A stretch of 64,000 bases of DNA from the NCBI RefSeq assembly GCF_019059575.1, contig NW_024883381.1, positions 31,568 to 95,567 on the forward strand, given 5' to 3'. This DNA is from Amphibalanus amphitrite (lineage: Eukaryota; Arthropoda; Thecostraca; Balanomorpha; Balanidae). Positions 32,001 through 41,199 of the stretch are shown here, one piece after another (within the stretch, counting starts at the first letter, position 1; every line of letters starts with the position of its first letter). The notes below the pieces were generated by a model. That model worked only from the letters and a program-made list of their open reading frames with translations, was not told where the DNA came from and did no database searches. Made by a program: the position numbers and the translations under genes.

Positions 32001-35000
32001 GGCCTCTGGACCCATAATGACCGTTGGCTTATGAGCTTTTTCTGGAGATCATCTTGAGCCATAAAATCTCACTTCAAGAAGTTATAGCGGGTCCTGGTTT
32101 TCTTGACACTTGTCATTGCCCTCTTGAATGAGACGGAATGACCAAGGACCTAAAAAATGGGCAGCAGCGGTTTCCTATTGTCACGGGTAGCACGCTCGTC
32201 TTTTTTATGCACAGCTCCATCTCAGAGTCCGAGAGGCCGCGGGGGTCCGATCGACTCCTCCCCCTTACGTTAGCGGCTGTTGAAACGCCAACAGACGGGC
32301 GACGGTTAAAAGTTGCAGCTGCTTTTGTACGACTGTACGGAGGGGTGAGATGGTGAGGCGAGCAGGTACATGAAAATTGGTATCTAATCAATGTGTGCTG
32401 TGCCTTTGGCCTGGGCTAATATTTGAACCCTGGGATGCAACAGTCACGATGGCTCCATCACTGGAGCTACAAACTCTAAAAAGATAGGCTTTCTCAGAAT
32501 CCCTCATTACCCCCACCGAAAGGGCTCCATTACCCCCAAAGGGGGCATGCCCCACCATTTGCCGACCCCTGGTCTAGTGCATCGACTCGGTGGCATGAAT
32601 TGGGGTTTGACTCGTAAAATGTTAGCTGTTGATTGTTGGGTGATTAATTGTGGATGGCTATACTTGCAACTCGGGTCGATATGTTGGGATGTAGCCGCTC
32701 AGTGGAACGCGAAGAGCTGGGCCCTCACAGTAGCCAATGGGCGCACGAAACTAGGGGGCGTCGTCAGTCGGCAAGTTCCCCGAACCGCCCTGTTTATTTG
32801 CTGTCTGGCTGGTATGCCCCGATAACGTTTCACTATCCGCAATACCAACTGTATAGATCACTTGGGGCCCTAGCTACATCTTGAGTAAACTGTCTCCTGG
32901 TATCCCCACTCTCAGTTATTCCCCGACAACAGGGGTATTCAGTCCATCTAAACAGTATTGACAACTGCGGTGGGATTAGTTCGGGAGTGTCTCGCTCCGT
33001 CGGGGCGCAGCCTGTCAGTGTATCAGCGAACGCTGGGTTCGCGGACTGAGCGTCCAAGTACGAGTACCTATACCAGTGTTTGCGCTGCTGTTCGCTATCG
33101 GGCTGGTCTGAGGTGTCGCTTTGATGAGAGAGATATCGAGAGTCGTCGGGGGCACTCAGATGATATCGGGGGAGAGGTACAGAGGCACCAGTCAGGGTGG
33201 AGGGTAGTTGGGGGGGGGGGGGGGGGTTTGACGCTCTTGATCTTACCTGGTTTGATCCGACATGACCTACCGACTTGACGTGATCTTACCTGACTTGATG
33301 TGATTTGACGCTATGTCACTAGAATCTTACATCGCCTTAAAACCTTACCGACGTACCGACGTAACCTTACCGAACCGGTCTGGACCCTGACCCGACTGGA
33401 CCTAGCCTATCCCGACCAGACCTGACCTGACCTGACCTGACCTTTCCCGACCCGACCGATGCAACTCAGCTAAGCCCCGGGCGTGACCCTCCCGTCAAAC
33501 TACCATGACTGCAGCTGTAACTATGGATTGGCGTTCTGGGTACTATCTGGTGCTGGTCTGAGCCCCATTTTCGATTGATTGGGGATCACATGTCAAAGTC
33601 AGCTGAGCCGGAGGCATCATCTGAACGCCGTCCAACAGCCGACAGACTGGCGGCATTTGTTTCACAGAATTGCCAGCATTTCAGCCACTGGCTGGACGTA
33701 TGCCATTTGTTGATTGTGTCTGGTCAATCTGTCGGTTTAACATTCTGACTAGATGTAGGCGTTTGTATTAGGTTGTTTGCTGTGGGCGTGTTATTGTATT
33801 GAATATTTCATTCTCCATGTGGGTGTCTGATTTAATCCGGTTCATGTCTGCATAACGTCTATCGTGGGTATTTTATTGCGGTCGAACTATTTTTTCGTAC
33901 CGTGGGTGTGTTTTTAGTATTGACTCTGATCATGTCTTGCCCCACTCTCACGGGTTCCCCGGTCGGCGAGCAGCTCTCCGCCTAGTGTCTAACACTGCGG
34001 ACCGCCCTCCGCCTAGTGTCTTACACTGCGGACCTCCCTCCGCCTGTTGTCTAACACCGCCTTCCCCTTCCGCAGTACGTGGTAGTACCGACGCGCCGCT
34101 CCACAGCCGAGGCGTTCCAGATCCTGGCCTCGCACCTGTTTGGGGACGCTGGTAGTCCGTACCTGATCGGCATTGTGAGTACCGGGGGAGAGGGTCTGCT
34201 GATGTTTTTGGCAAATAGTGACACGGCTGTGGTTCATCCCTCAGTTCGCCACGGACGAAGTGTTTTTGGTTTAAACTTAGTGCATGCCATCACTGATGGC
34301 AATATGCACTAAGTCACGAAAAAAGACACGTCATGAAACTAGCCATAATTAGACGATATTAACACAAATGTAATGGGCGCACACTGATGGCCCATCAGTG
34401 TGTTCCCATTACATTTGTGTTAATATCTGCCAATTATGGCTAGTTTCATCACGTGTCTTTTTTCGTCTATACTCGGGCGTGCTGTCACGTCTGGTGTTTG
34501 GCGTGCGTCCCATGTTTGACCAGAGCCCGGCTCCGCCTGACAAGTCCTTCCCTCCGGCCAGGTCTCGGACGCCCTGCAGCGCTATTTCTCGTCCTCCTCC
34601 GACCCGACGTCCTCGGCAGCGGCCGTCCAGGCGGCGGCCAACACAACGCTCGGCCTGCCGCCCAACGCCACAGAGGCCAGCCTCGTGGAGACGGTATCGC
34701 TCGCGCTGGCCGCCCCCAGCTCGGGAAACGACGACGTCGACACGTACACCCAGTTCAAGAGCATGCAGTACGCCCTGTTCATCACCATGTTCGTGGAGGT
34801 GCTGGGCGGAGTGTTCTTCCTTATCAACGCGGCCTACATCGTCCGAGATCGGGAACGCGCACGCCGCCTGACAGCCGGTGAGTGAACTGATGGTAAAGGT
34901 GGCGCTTTTGATGTGTTTGGGGCTCCTTGCTATCCTCTGATCCTGATAACGGTGGTTATCATTATCATTTTGTACCCTGGTGCTGGTGCATGGAGCTAAT

Positions 35001-38000
35001 CACTGCATTTGTTCTCATTTTTAATGCCTTTGCTGTAAGCCTATTACCAACCCTTTTTATTATTTATTTTTCATATCAAACTTTCAACTAAATCATCTGG
35101 CATTCCAAGATCCCTTTGAGTAATTTTTGTCTCCCTGTTTTTACGCTGTATCCATTTTAACCGACATTCGAGCACGGCGTCTTCCCTGATAGGTCATCTA
35201 CATACCGGCTCGACTTTGTCTCAACTCTGTTTATCATGTTCTTCCTGTCCCGGTGTGCCCTGTGACATCCATCCCTCCTCCCCTCTCTCCTAACCGCTCC
35301 TCTCGTCCTCTCTCCTCCTCTCCTCTCCCCTCCTAACCGCTCCTCTGCCCCCCCCCCCTTCCCCGCCAGCGGTGCGGGCCGCCCTGGGGCGATTCCGGTA
35401 TCTGAAGCGCCCTCGCTCCTCTTCCGTGCCTCCGCCGGTGGAGATTGGCCGCTTCCACCGCCGGCTCATGTCCACCTGAGTCCACATCCTCGCCTGTCCA
35501 CCCGGTCCACATCGGATGTCCACACCTGACTGGCTCACGGTGAGGATCCACATCCCTTCCACTCAACTCCAGCGCAAAGCTGTCTGTATTTTACCCAACT
35601 GAGCCAAGCAGCTTGCAAGGAGAGGAGCCAACCTGCTGGGGAGCCAGTCTAAACGCTGCTTCGGCCTGCTTAAATCTGCCTTTAATCTCATAAACACTGT
35701 ACTTGTATTTTGTTTGCTTTGGTGGTGGCTCTGTTTTTCTCTGTTGCTATTTCGCCTCATTTTGTATTCACCACTCTGTTCATTATATTTGGTGTTGGGA
35801 ATCCTGTGCTGTTCCCTCGGTTCTCTATGTCTTTCTCTGGTTGTGTGCGGTCTATTTTCTCTGTTCCCGGGCGCCTGTCCCCTCTCCCGTACCGCTACTG
35901 AGCGGCTCTGATGGTCGATTACAGACGGGATGAGCGGTACAGAGCTCGTCCAGGGGCCGGCAGTGACGGCTCTGTGATCAGGTATATCGTGACGGGCGCG
36001 GCCGGAGGGTGCTATGTATTGTACAGTGTACAGAGACGCTGGCTGCACTGGGCCAGAAGGGACTGGAGCGTGCACCCCTGGGACTGATGGGTGCATCCCG
36101 GGGCTAATGAGTGCACCCAGGCCTAAAAGTACACCCGGGAGTGTACCTGGGCTGCGGTTGACGGGTGGCCAAGGAGTTGTGGGCGACTCCTGACTGCTCT
36201 ACCAGCCTACTGGCGATTGCTCTTGGTGGCACAATTTGTTTGTGAATATCTGGGAGATATCACACTGTTAGCGGAAAATTAACCCGCGCCCCACTGGGGT
36301 CTGTGTATAACACGCCCTACTGGGGGGGGGGGGGGGCTATTCATAGCCCCCCCTCCTAACTCCGAAACTACTGGACCGATCGTCAAAATTCAAACGGCGT
36401 CTGATAGCCCCGGAAAAACTGTCGAGCGAAACCTAATTTAATTGACCTCGAGGTCACCGATGACGTCACAGGTCAGGTCAAAGTAAAAATTATTAGCATT
36501 TTGGCTTGTTCACATTTTGGGCTCTGGCCGCCGTCTTACAAGTCAGATCAGGCTCATTTTTGGTTTCCACACTCGTGAAGAGATGCTCTAGATACTTTGA
36601 GGGTACCAAACTTGTACTTTGATTTTCAGGTCAGGGTCAGGTCATCACAGGTCACGAAAATATTATATCATGCGTCGGTCACGTGACACATGTTTTATGG
36701 TCCATTTAGGCCATAGATTTCGAATTTGATGTCGTCTGTGTCATTTGAGGTCATTTGGAGTCGAATTTCGCTTAGGTCAGGTCACTTTCAGGTCAAAAAA
36801 GGTCAAATTTTGAAGTTTACATTTTTCAACAAAAAAGGTGTTTAATGGATGCAGTTTGAGCTCAGGAACACGATGGTGCCATTTATATTGGTGTACGATG
36901 TCAAATACGTACTGAAAAATTGATTTGAAAAATTAATAATTGTGAATTTTTTGCAATAATGCGTATAACTTAGCCATTTTTGAAGATATTTAGCTAAAAC
37001 TTGCTAGAGTTAGTCAACATCATTTGTTCTGTCACATATATTCCGGTTTTTTCGAAAAGTCAAAAACTTTTTGAAAAAAAATATAAAAATATAAATTTTG
37101 AATATTATTATATAAAATTTTCGAAATTTTAAAAATTTTGAAAATCCGAGATAGCAGTTTGATAGCGCGGTCAATTCTGAGTCCTTTCATGCAAAGAAAT
37201 TGGATCTAGCTTAAAAACTGAGCTCTTGGGAGCGATTGCCGTGGTTCAATGTTTTGCGTCGAAATCGGACGAACATGACGTCACTTTGACGTCATTTCCG
37301 GCCGATCTATGGTACCTACGAAGTTCAAATTTTGACACAAGGTGTCAAATTGATGCAGCCGAAGGTCCTGAAACTTTGGCGTCGATCCGTCAAGCGGTTT
37401 GGAAGTTATTGCAGAAAAACGGGAGGGGGGGCTATAAATAGCCCCCCCCCCCCAGTGGGGCGCGGGTTAAGCTACCAGGTAGAATATCGATTTGGTTACA
37501 ATTTAGCTGAACTTTGGAGGACTCCACTGTCATGGATGTCAGCAGTCAGCTAATGTCAGCTGAAGAAATGTCATCTGAAGAAAGGACGATGGGAAGGCAC
37601 TGTTGAAGCGCTGAAGTCAAACATTTTCACGATGATTTTATCCTCGTTTCCGAGCTGGAATCAGTGTTCTAAAATTGGATTTTCGTTGGGTGTGCCGATG
37701 AAGAAAAAAAAAATCCTAGGATGAGAAAAAAGGAAATAAATAACCGAAGTATATTTGCAAAATGGTGTAATGCCAATTTGTATGCCAACTGATAAACCAG
37801 GATTTCATGTCAGAATCTTGACAGGGTGCGAAACAAAAGGATGTGGGTGCATCAACTGTCAAGTGACATGTAAACTGGCTGTTGGGAATACATGAAACTT
37901 TTTCAGAGATGAAGTAAAGTCGGTCATTCATATTTTAGGGATGAAAGTATTTTCCCCATTAGGTGTGATTTGCCACCAAAAAATCTGAAAAATGGAACAC

Positions 38001-40207
38001 TGGCTGAAATAGATTTTGTTGCTTCCTATTTTCGTTTCGGACCACAATGTTTCGCCTATCCATCTTATCTCGCATGTTTTTGCGGCGCCTGAATTCAACA
38101 AAACAAAATCATGTTTTTGTTCCTACTGGTTTCGTGCCTTAATTTTTACCGCCCACCTGTGCATTGGATGAGTTTGTGCTATCTGGTTTGGCTGCCGGCC
38201 AGTTAAGGTTCGAACGATTACCTGGTTAAAGGCTATTATGGATGCCGCTTTCGCTGCGTGCATGATGGATGCTCTGTACGGGAGAGGGGGAGGACCGACC
38301 TCGCTCGTATCGGTACACACTGGGAGAGAGAGGGAGGGACGGCGAACTTGTGTCTCAGTTGCGAGCAACATGCCAGGCTACCTGCTTTTGCATAGCGAGC
38401 TGACTTGCCTCATTCTGCTTCTAGAATGCTTTGCATGCTTTTTATTCAGTTGCTATTTCTTGCATATTAGTGTCATGTAATCTGTCACTTGCACTTCGCC
38501 AGCAGGTTACTTGGCTTTTTGTGTGTGCTGTTTGGTTTACTGTGTGACCTGACCTGGCCATCTCCTGACATAAGCTCTGCCATTTGCGATCCATCATCCG
38601 CTTTATAACCTCTCGGGAGAGTTGGTGGACAAATGCTCATGAAACATATTTGGAGATGATTGAATCGAGTGAAATGTGTGCTCTCATGTGGTTGTGTCGG
38701 TATGATGTGCTTTATTTTTATGTTGGTGTCTGTTGTGCGTGCTTATTATTTTGTAAATCATCACAATCTTATTGAACGTAGATATGTATAGCAATAATTG
38801 CTTTCATCTGTTTAGTTATCCTAATTTATCTCATAAATAAAATATTTCCACCTTGCATTTTACAAGTATCACTTGTTTGAATGATTTGATCGTATTTGAG
38901 TATTTGCGTGTTGTCTTTGTCATGTGGATTATGTGCAGCTGTCAGTATCATACAGTGATCCACGTCTCCCATTGCACATTGCCCCTGTGTTTTCCTCTCG
39001 GGAAGAGAAGGGATGGAGGATGGGAGTGAAATTCCGTCAGCGTCAGCGCTTTCGCTGATGCTATTTTAACACGAGTTCTAAGAAATGTCATGTCATTCCT
39101 TCCGCCAAATTGCAATGGTACAGTTCTATGCGTTTTTAAGGTTTTGCGTTTAAAAAAAAAAATCGTTATTACCACGAATCGTAGATAGAGGCCGGGAGCA
39201 AGTTAGAGGGAGAGGAATAATGCCGTGGTTTCTTTTGACACCGGATGATTTGACATGGTTTGACGTCACTGGTGGTAATTTATTTGTTAATCCGAAGGTT
39301 GGGACTTTTCAATAGAGACAATCAGTATTCTTTAGAATTGTGATTTTCTATTGAAAATCTCAACCTGAGCTACCTTTCTAGGGTATGTTTGCTGCTTGAG
39401 TTTTGTTGTGTTAATCAAGGGACCTTTTCGTGGTTGGATCTATTTGCAGCCGGAGTGGTGTAGCATTACACTGGTATTTGTTGTTGTTTGTTGTGTCGTT
39501 GTGTTTGTGTCTGGTATTTATTGGAACATATTTATGTGCGTGCTGTTCTTGGTGAAGGCCACAGTTGTACATACTTATTTGTCTTCATTTCTGCCTTTGC
39601 GATCCTCACATATCCTTGATGATCTGAACCAACCCGCTTTATATGAACAGTGCCTTGTAAGAACGTTATGAGCATTGTTAGCTTTCTCTGATCTCTACCC
39701 TTTCTATTGCTGCTGACATATAGGTTATTTTATGTTTACGGCACCAATTTATTCTCTTATTATCCTTTGCTTTTTTAAATCAGCCATGAAACCAAGTCAA
39801 TTGAGCCCATCATTGTTATTATCTGATAATGTTTCATTTCATGGTTTGCCTTTCTGCTTTCAGTATTCATTTATTGCCTTTCTATTTCGAAGTCAGCCCT
39901 TCCATCACCCCATCAGTTCCACCATTCCATCTTCCACAGCACGTCTCTACAGCACATATTCGTCTGAACATTGTCACGGTACACATACTGGGTTGTCCCG
40001 TTTGAGTGAATGGCTGACGTTACGTTGACGGTATGTTGGTGCGTGTGTGTCCGGAGTCCGTGTGTCGGGTCGTCTGCTTACCGGGCTCTCTGTGTGTCTC
40101 GCTGGGTTCCAGGCGGCAATCCGGACGCTGTGGCCGACATACCAACCAACCACGTCTTCGCCGACGACCCCATGTTCCGGGAACAGACCAGGGAGCTGCT
40201 CTCCTAG
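14025..40207 (+). CDS. spin: Spinster/SPNS major facilitator transporter, 8 shared exons plus alternative last exons
   Basis: Coding exons 14025-14247, 14487-14683, 23201-23352, 26799-27002, 28993-29127, 30804-31065, 34076-34174, 34562-34877, then 35370-35479 (565 aa) or 40113-40207 (560 aa). All introns are GT-AG and all phases join. A 60-65 residue hydrophilic N-tail precedes about 12 membrane segments. Family hallmarks: [10 protein letters not shown] at the end of TM1, the MFS motif [19 protein letters not shown]-like [64 protein letters not shown] and AEAFQI. Spinster proteins export lysophospholipids or sphingolipids from late endosomes and lysosomes. The TM11-TM12 loop in exon 8 is unusually long and Ser/Ala-rich with two N-glycosylation sequons (NTT, NAT). 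The start has a good context (AACCATGG). Introns 2-8 are loaded with mobile DNA. Confidence 0.94.
15889..19014 (-). CDS. Intact LINE ORF2-like endonuclease-reverse transcriptase (CR1/Jockey-related)
   Basis: 1041 codons from ATG to TAG without a break, antisense inside Spinster intron 2. After a basic, low-complexity N-region (1-105) comes an APE-type endonuclease: SNVRS 113-117, TETW 140-143, VVYRAP near 223, GDTNINLL 256-263, SLIDH 297-301 and the catalytic DHL 322-324. The reverse transcriptase follows: NFRPISLL 614-621, [13 protein letters not shown] 684-696, GVPQGS 736-741 and YADD 767-770. The C-terminal [14 protein letters not shown] is typical of CR1/L2/Jockey relatives. It nicks DNA and copies its RNA at the break. 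The 3' side runs through about 90 bp into a TG-rich and poly-G stretch (poly-C/CA on + at 15768-15800), probably the element tail. No convincing ORF1 was found; a 74-codon frame at 19401-19625 is too short to call. The clade is not settled. Confidence 0.9.
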   Translation of the reverse strand: MDRPINLSPSGGVRRHCRGRRAGRHVQARRRRAIEHERCPSRGRVLIPLTGSPGLVHAGRDRTAEPRAGPGLPADSSRQEGVGASGARRVERHPSLGETNRRLPRHTLNIGHSNVRSIVPKLNEINQLLTQQDLDVLCVTETWLSKPVQSRILAFPGYQIIRRDRLSQPETGQRGTARGGGVAIIHREELTTSVLPIPAAGPCETLWLSISGRGLRSVTVGVVYRAPSTSVASAVDDLQDQLKHALGYGKPVFCLGDTNINLLQHDAPGVRQYKAALNELGLTQLVTEPTHLEPSTSLIDHIISNVPDQNASVLTSSDQIADHLTIIVRAQLRRQSRRPSPFKARPWRKVNWDAVCLSLLLSDWGEMYSADSVDKKLAAFLNLWWKVVDTHCPLKTVTPRRPRCPWIEDNEELKQLMRERDTAFRTWQRSRSVDDRDVYRRLRNLVKGRLLKSKRDFLSAHLLSDRRSFWRNISEFAVRPACGGKKGICGMPTEQADEFNRHFATVGSKIAAELAVSGPSRLPPRPPRVTSAGLRLKPATLSELSLALRKLSASRAVGHDGVPLHAIRACFPVIGPHLLHIVNASIISCHFPLSWKLATVVPLHKSGDIDNPSNFRPISLLSVLSKLCEKVVCMQLSSFLATNHLLVNSQYAYRAAHSTEDALTDAIEWMTRRIDEGDIVAVTSIDLSRAFDSVDHDVLLTKLCWYGIDPNWFRSYLSGRQQVVRGGSLSLPLSHGVPQGSLVGPILFSIFTNDLPAYVPHGRLVSYADDTQLLDSTDPASLSTLKARQEESLSAVLNYFTSNSLKMNPSKTSLLISSTPQNLKKASAFHLNLPGHVLKPSSQVKMLGVTIDPSLSWEKHISSVVKKYNAVLISLYKIRHHLSADVLKLLIQCHVFPHIIYCLSVWGGAVGCHLKRVQKVINFAARIVSGAKHRDHISPVLSALGWPKITDLVTYRDNIRVFRALKDPLAPAALRTLFTTRAAVSARATRSTLSGALELPNYRLSMSRRAFSYRAATSWNHLPPSTTSSGTHAEFLRHLAA
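20407..21771. promoter_or_regulatory. GC-rich intronic region with five consensus CRE octamers
   Basis: TGACGTCA occurs at 20407-20414, 20478-20485, 20599-20606, 21738-21745 and 21764-21771, within strongly GC-rich sequence in Spinster intron 2 that also holds a CGG-type triplet run near 20571-20597. TGACGTCA is the palindromic CREB/ATF site. A regulatory role (enhancer or internal promoter) is inferred only from clustering; some copies may derive from a repeat. Confidence 0.35.
24217..24310. repeat. Pyrimidine-rich (CCGCCC/CCGCCT)n simple repeat
   Basis: Hexanucleotide-like CCCCCG/CCTCCG units in Spinster intron 3. The complementary strand is G-rich and could form quadruplexes. Open frames here are products of the repeat. 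Confidence 0.8.
27179..27290. repeat. Short duplicated segment in Spinster intron 4
   Basis: CGCGGCTGGATCAAAGCT appears twice, at about 27179 and 27228, 49 bp apart, with further degraded GGTT/GGATC-like units around. No function can be assigned. Confidence 0.6.
31522..31677. mobile_element. hAT-like MITE (family A, copy 1), nested
   Basis: 156 bp, flanked by the exact 8-bp duplication CTATATCC (31514-31521 and 31678-31685). Ends: CAGTAGCGGCGGAAC at the left, and CATAGGCGGCGGAAC in reverse complement at the right. The interior is about 90% like the copy at 54094-54247, including GGTCCCATTCTTTCCATG and GGGGCACGGTGCCCCGGTG-like sequence. It sits inside the larger hAT element at 31317-32571, so it is the younger insertion. 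Confidence 0.93.
31821..32001. repeat. Long hairpin (foldback) inside the hAT element
   Basis: Arms of about 75 bp (31821-31895 and 31927-32001) are near-perfect reverse complements; the outer ends read CAGTTTTACCAACAGAAAAA and its complement. The loop is about 30 bp. It may be a third, nested foldback element or the internal part of the hAT element. Confidence 0.85.
33405..33450. repeat. (GACCT)n simple repeat
   Basis: GACCT units in tandem in Spinster intron 6 (around 33419-33443), with looser GACC-type repeats on both sides from 33230 onward. Read on the minus strand this is AGGTC in tandem. Confidence 0.7.
34277..34465. repeat. Two adjacent hairpins filling Spinster intron 7
   Basis: A small palindrome at 34277-34314 (CTTAGTGCAT with its complement) is followed directly by a large one at 34317-34465. 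The large arms of about 73 bp start CGAAAAAAGACACG and meet at CACTGATGG/CCCATCAGTG with almost no loop. Together they take up about half of the 387-bp intron between exons 7 and 8. They are probably foldback elements; no target duplication was identified. Confidence 0.85.
35370..35479 (+). CDS. spin: Spinster alternative last exon A
   Basis: Acceptor CCCCGCCAG ends at 35369 after a pyrimidine tract. It joins exon 8 (which ends in phase 1) to give a basic 36-residue tail rich in Arg/Ser/Pro: [15 protein letters not shown], then [13 protein letters not shown] and a stop at 35477. The tail differs completely from exon B. A canonical AATAAA lies far downstream at 38836. Coding support is the phase match and the codon-like composition; no homologue of the tail was recognised. 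Confidence 0.6.
36069..36160. repeat. Short tandem units around GTGCACCC
   Basis: Four imperfect units of about 22-25 bp (GTGCACCCCTGGGACTGATG-like) downstream of last exon A. No function assigned. Confidence 0.55.
36283..37466. mobile_element. TTAA-flanked (piggyBac-like) non-autonomous element, copy 1
   Basis: 1184 bp between TTAA at 36279-36282 and TTAA at 37467-37470. Perfect 17-bp terminal inverted repeat CCCGCGCCCCACTGGGG, followed by sub-terminal inverted G/C runs around GGGGGCTATTCATAG and GGGGGCTATAAATAG. The interior shifts from AGGTCA-rich (36442-36810) to strongly AT-rich (36840-37150). TTAA duplication with CCC-starting ends is the piggyBac signature. No transposase frame is present. 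It is related to 58886-60073 by several identical blocks. Confidence 0.88.
38836..38841 (+). terminator. Candidate polyadenylation signal AATAAA
   Basis: AATAAA within ATAAATAAAATA, 3.36 kb after the stop of Spinster last exon A and upstream of last exon B. It could end the exon-A transcript; single hexamers are weak evidence. Confidence 0.25.
40113..40207 (+). CDS. spin: Spinster alternative last exon B
   Basis: Acceptor GGGTTCCAG ends at 40112. It joins exon 8 in phase 1 to give [20 protein letters not shown] and then [11 protein letters not shown] with a stop at 40205, an acidic 31-residue tail. It lies 5.2 kb beyond exon 8. Balanced amino-acid composition and the phase match support it as a real coding exon, perhaps the more conserved C-terminus. 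Exon A would have to be skipped. Confidence 0.7.
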
Positions 40208-40740
40208 GCCGCCGCTCGGAGCGACATCTGCCGGCGGCGGCGGCAAGCTGCAGTGCGCCGCGCCGCCGCCGCCGCCCGGACGCGCGGCTAGTGGTGGCGT
40301 CTGGTCGCGTCTGTGGTCGTTCGTCGGGTTAGGCTCGTGGTGTGTTGCTGGTGCCGTCCCGTGGCCGCCGCCGCCGGCTGCTGGCTGTCCTTAGTGTGGT
40401 ACCACGGGTTGTGAGACCAGTCTGTCTGTAATGCGGGTGGCTGACTTAGTCAAATGTCAACAAATCGCCGGTATCGGCCCCTCACCGGGCCTCAGTTCGC
40501 CCCTCAGTCAAGTGGGCATTGCTGAATCGGAACACCATTGCAGTCAGGCGCGAGCGCGTCCGCTGAGCTTGCCAATTCAACCGTGTTCTTCCAGTTGCTC
40601 AAGCGGCGTGCGGCGCGCTCTCGAGCGCGACTGGGACGCGCAGCGCTCCCCGGCCACTAGCAGGGCCCGATCTCTCCGCTCGGCTTGTGCCGCGTCCCCC
40701 CGCGCTCGTCCCTGTACACGGTCCCTCTGTCAGAGGTTGT

Positions 40741-40922
40741 ACGTGGTCCTGTGCTGGAGCCTGTACCCGACCACCCGCCCTGTTCTAGAAATGATGGGAG
40801 TACCGCCGGAGGCCCTGGATCAGTGGAACGTGTTCCATCCAGAGTGGCTGGAGCAGCTGCAGGCCCGCAAGCAGGAGTCGAACGCGGCGGAAACCTCTAC
40901 GGTTGGCTCTGGAGGGCGATAG
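40741..40922 (+). CDS. Orphan exon-like open frame after Spinster
   Basis: After CTCTGTCAG at 40740 a frame reads RLYVVLCWSLYPTTRPVLEM, then a MGVPPEALDQWNVFHPEWLE stretch, and stops at 40920-40922. The composition (hydrophobic start, Trp-rich and helical middle, polar tail) looks like genuine protein. However, the acceptor would be phase 0, which does not fit Spinster exon 8 (phase 1), and I see no upstream exon with a matching donor. I do not recognise the family. It may be the last exon of an unmapped transcript or chance. Confidence 0.3.
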
Positions 40923-40939
40923 TACTCGGCCGATCTATA

Positions 40940-41190
40940 TTACGGAGCCATGTTGGCCGTATGTGAGCTCTGACGGAGCCATGGTGGCCGTACGTGAGCT
41001 CTAACGGAGCCACAGCGGCCGTTCATGAGCTCTAACGGAGCCACAATGGCCGTTCATGAGCTCTAACGGAGCCACAACGGCCGTTTATGAGCTCTAACGG
41101 AGTCACAGCGGCCGTTTATGAGCTCTAACGGAGCCACAGCGGTTGTTTGTGAGCTCTGACGGAGCCGACCACCGTCTGTGAGCTCCCATC
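40940..41190. repeat. 31-bp minisatellite
   Basis: About eight tandem copies of a unit containing GAGCTCTAACGGAGCCACA and GCGGCCGTTTATGAG-like sequence, the outer copies being more diverged. Each unit has a SacI-like GAGCTC palindrome. It is downstream of Spinster and outside any supported exon. Confidence 0.85.
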
Positions 41191-41199
41191 TCTGTCAGA

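Larger units (their letters stand above)
31317..32571. mobile_element. hAT-like non-autonomous element, 1255 bp
   Basis: The 8-bp direct repeat GTCTAGTG flanks the element exactly (31309-31316 and 32572-32579). The ends are inverted: CAGTGGTCGGCA at the left and, in reverse complement, CAGGGGTCGGCA at the right. An 8-bp duplication with CAG(T/G)GG ends is characteristic of hAT transposons. I see no transposase frame. It lies in Spinster intron 6 and hosts a second hAT element (31522-31677) and a foldback sequence (31821-32001). Confidence 0.88.

Noticed and set aside
35563-36096. 177-codon minus-strand open frame
   Set aside because: No domain, no paired exon, low-complexity Ser/Pro/Arg content; lies downstream of Spinster last exon A on the other strand.
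40940-41190. CRISPR-like regular repeat
   Set aside because: Head-to-tail units without unique spacers in a eukaryotic gene region; an ordinary minisatellite.
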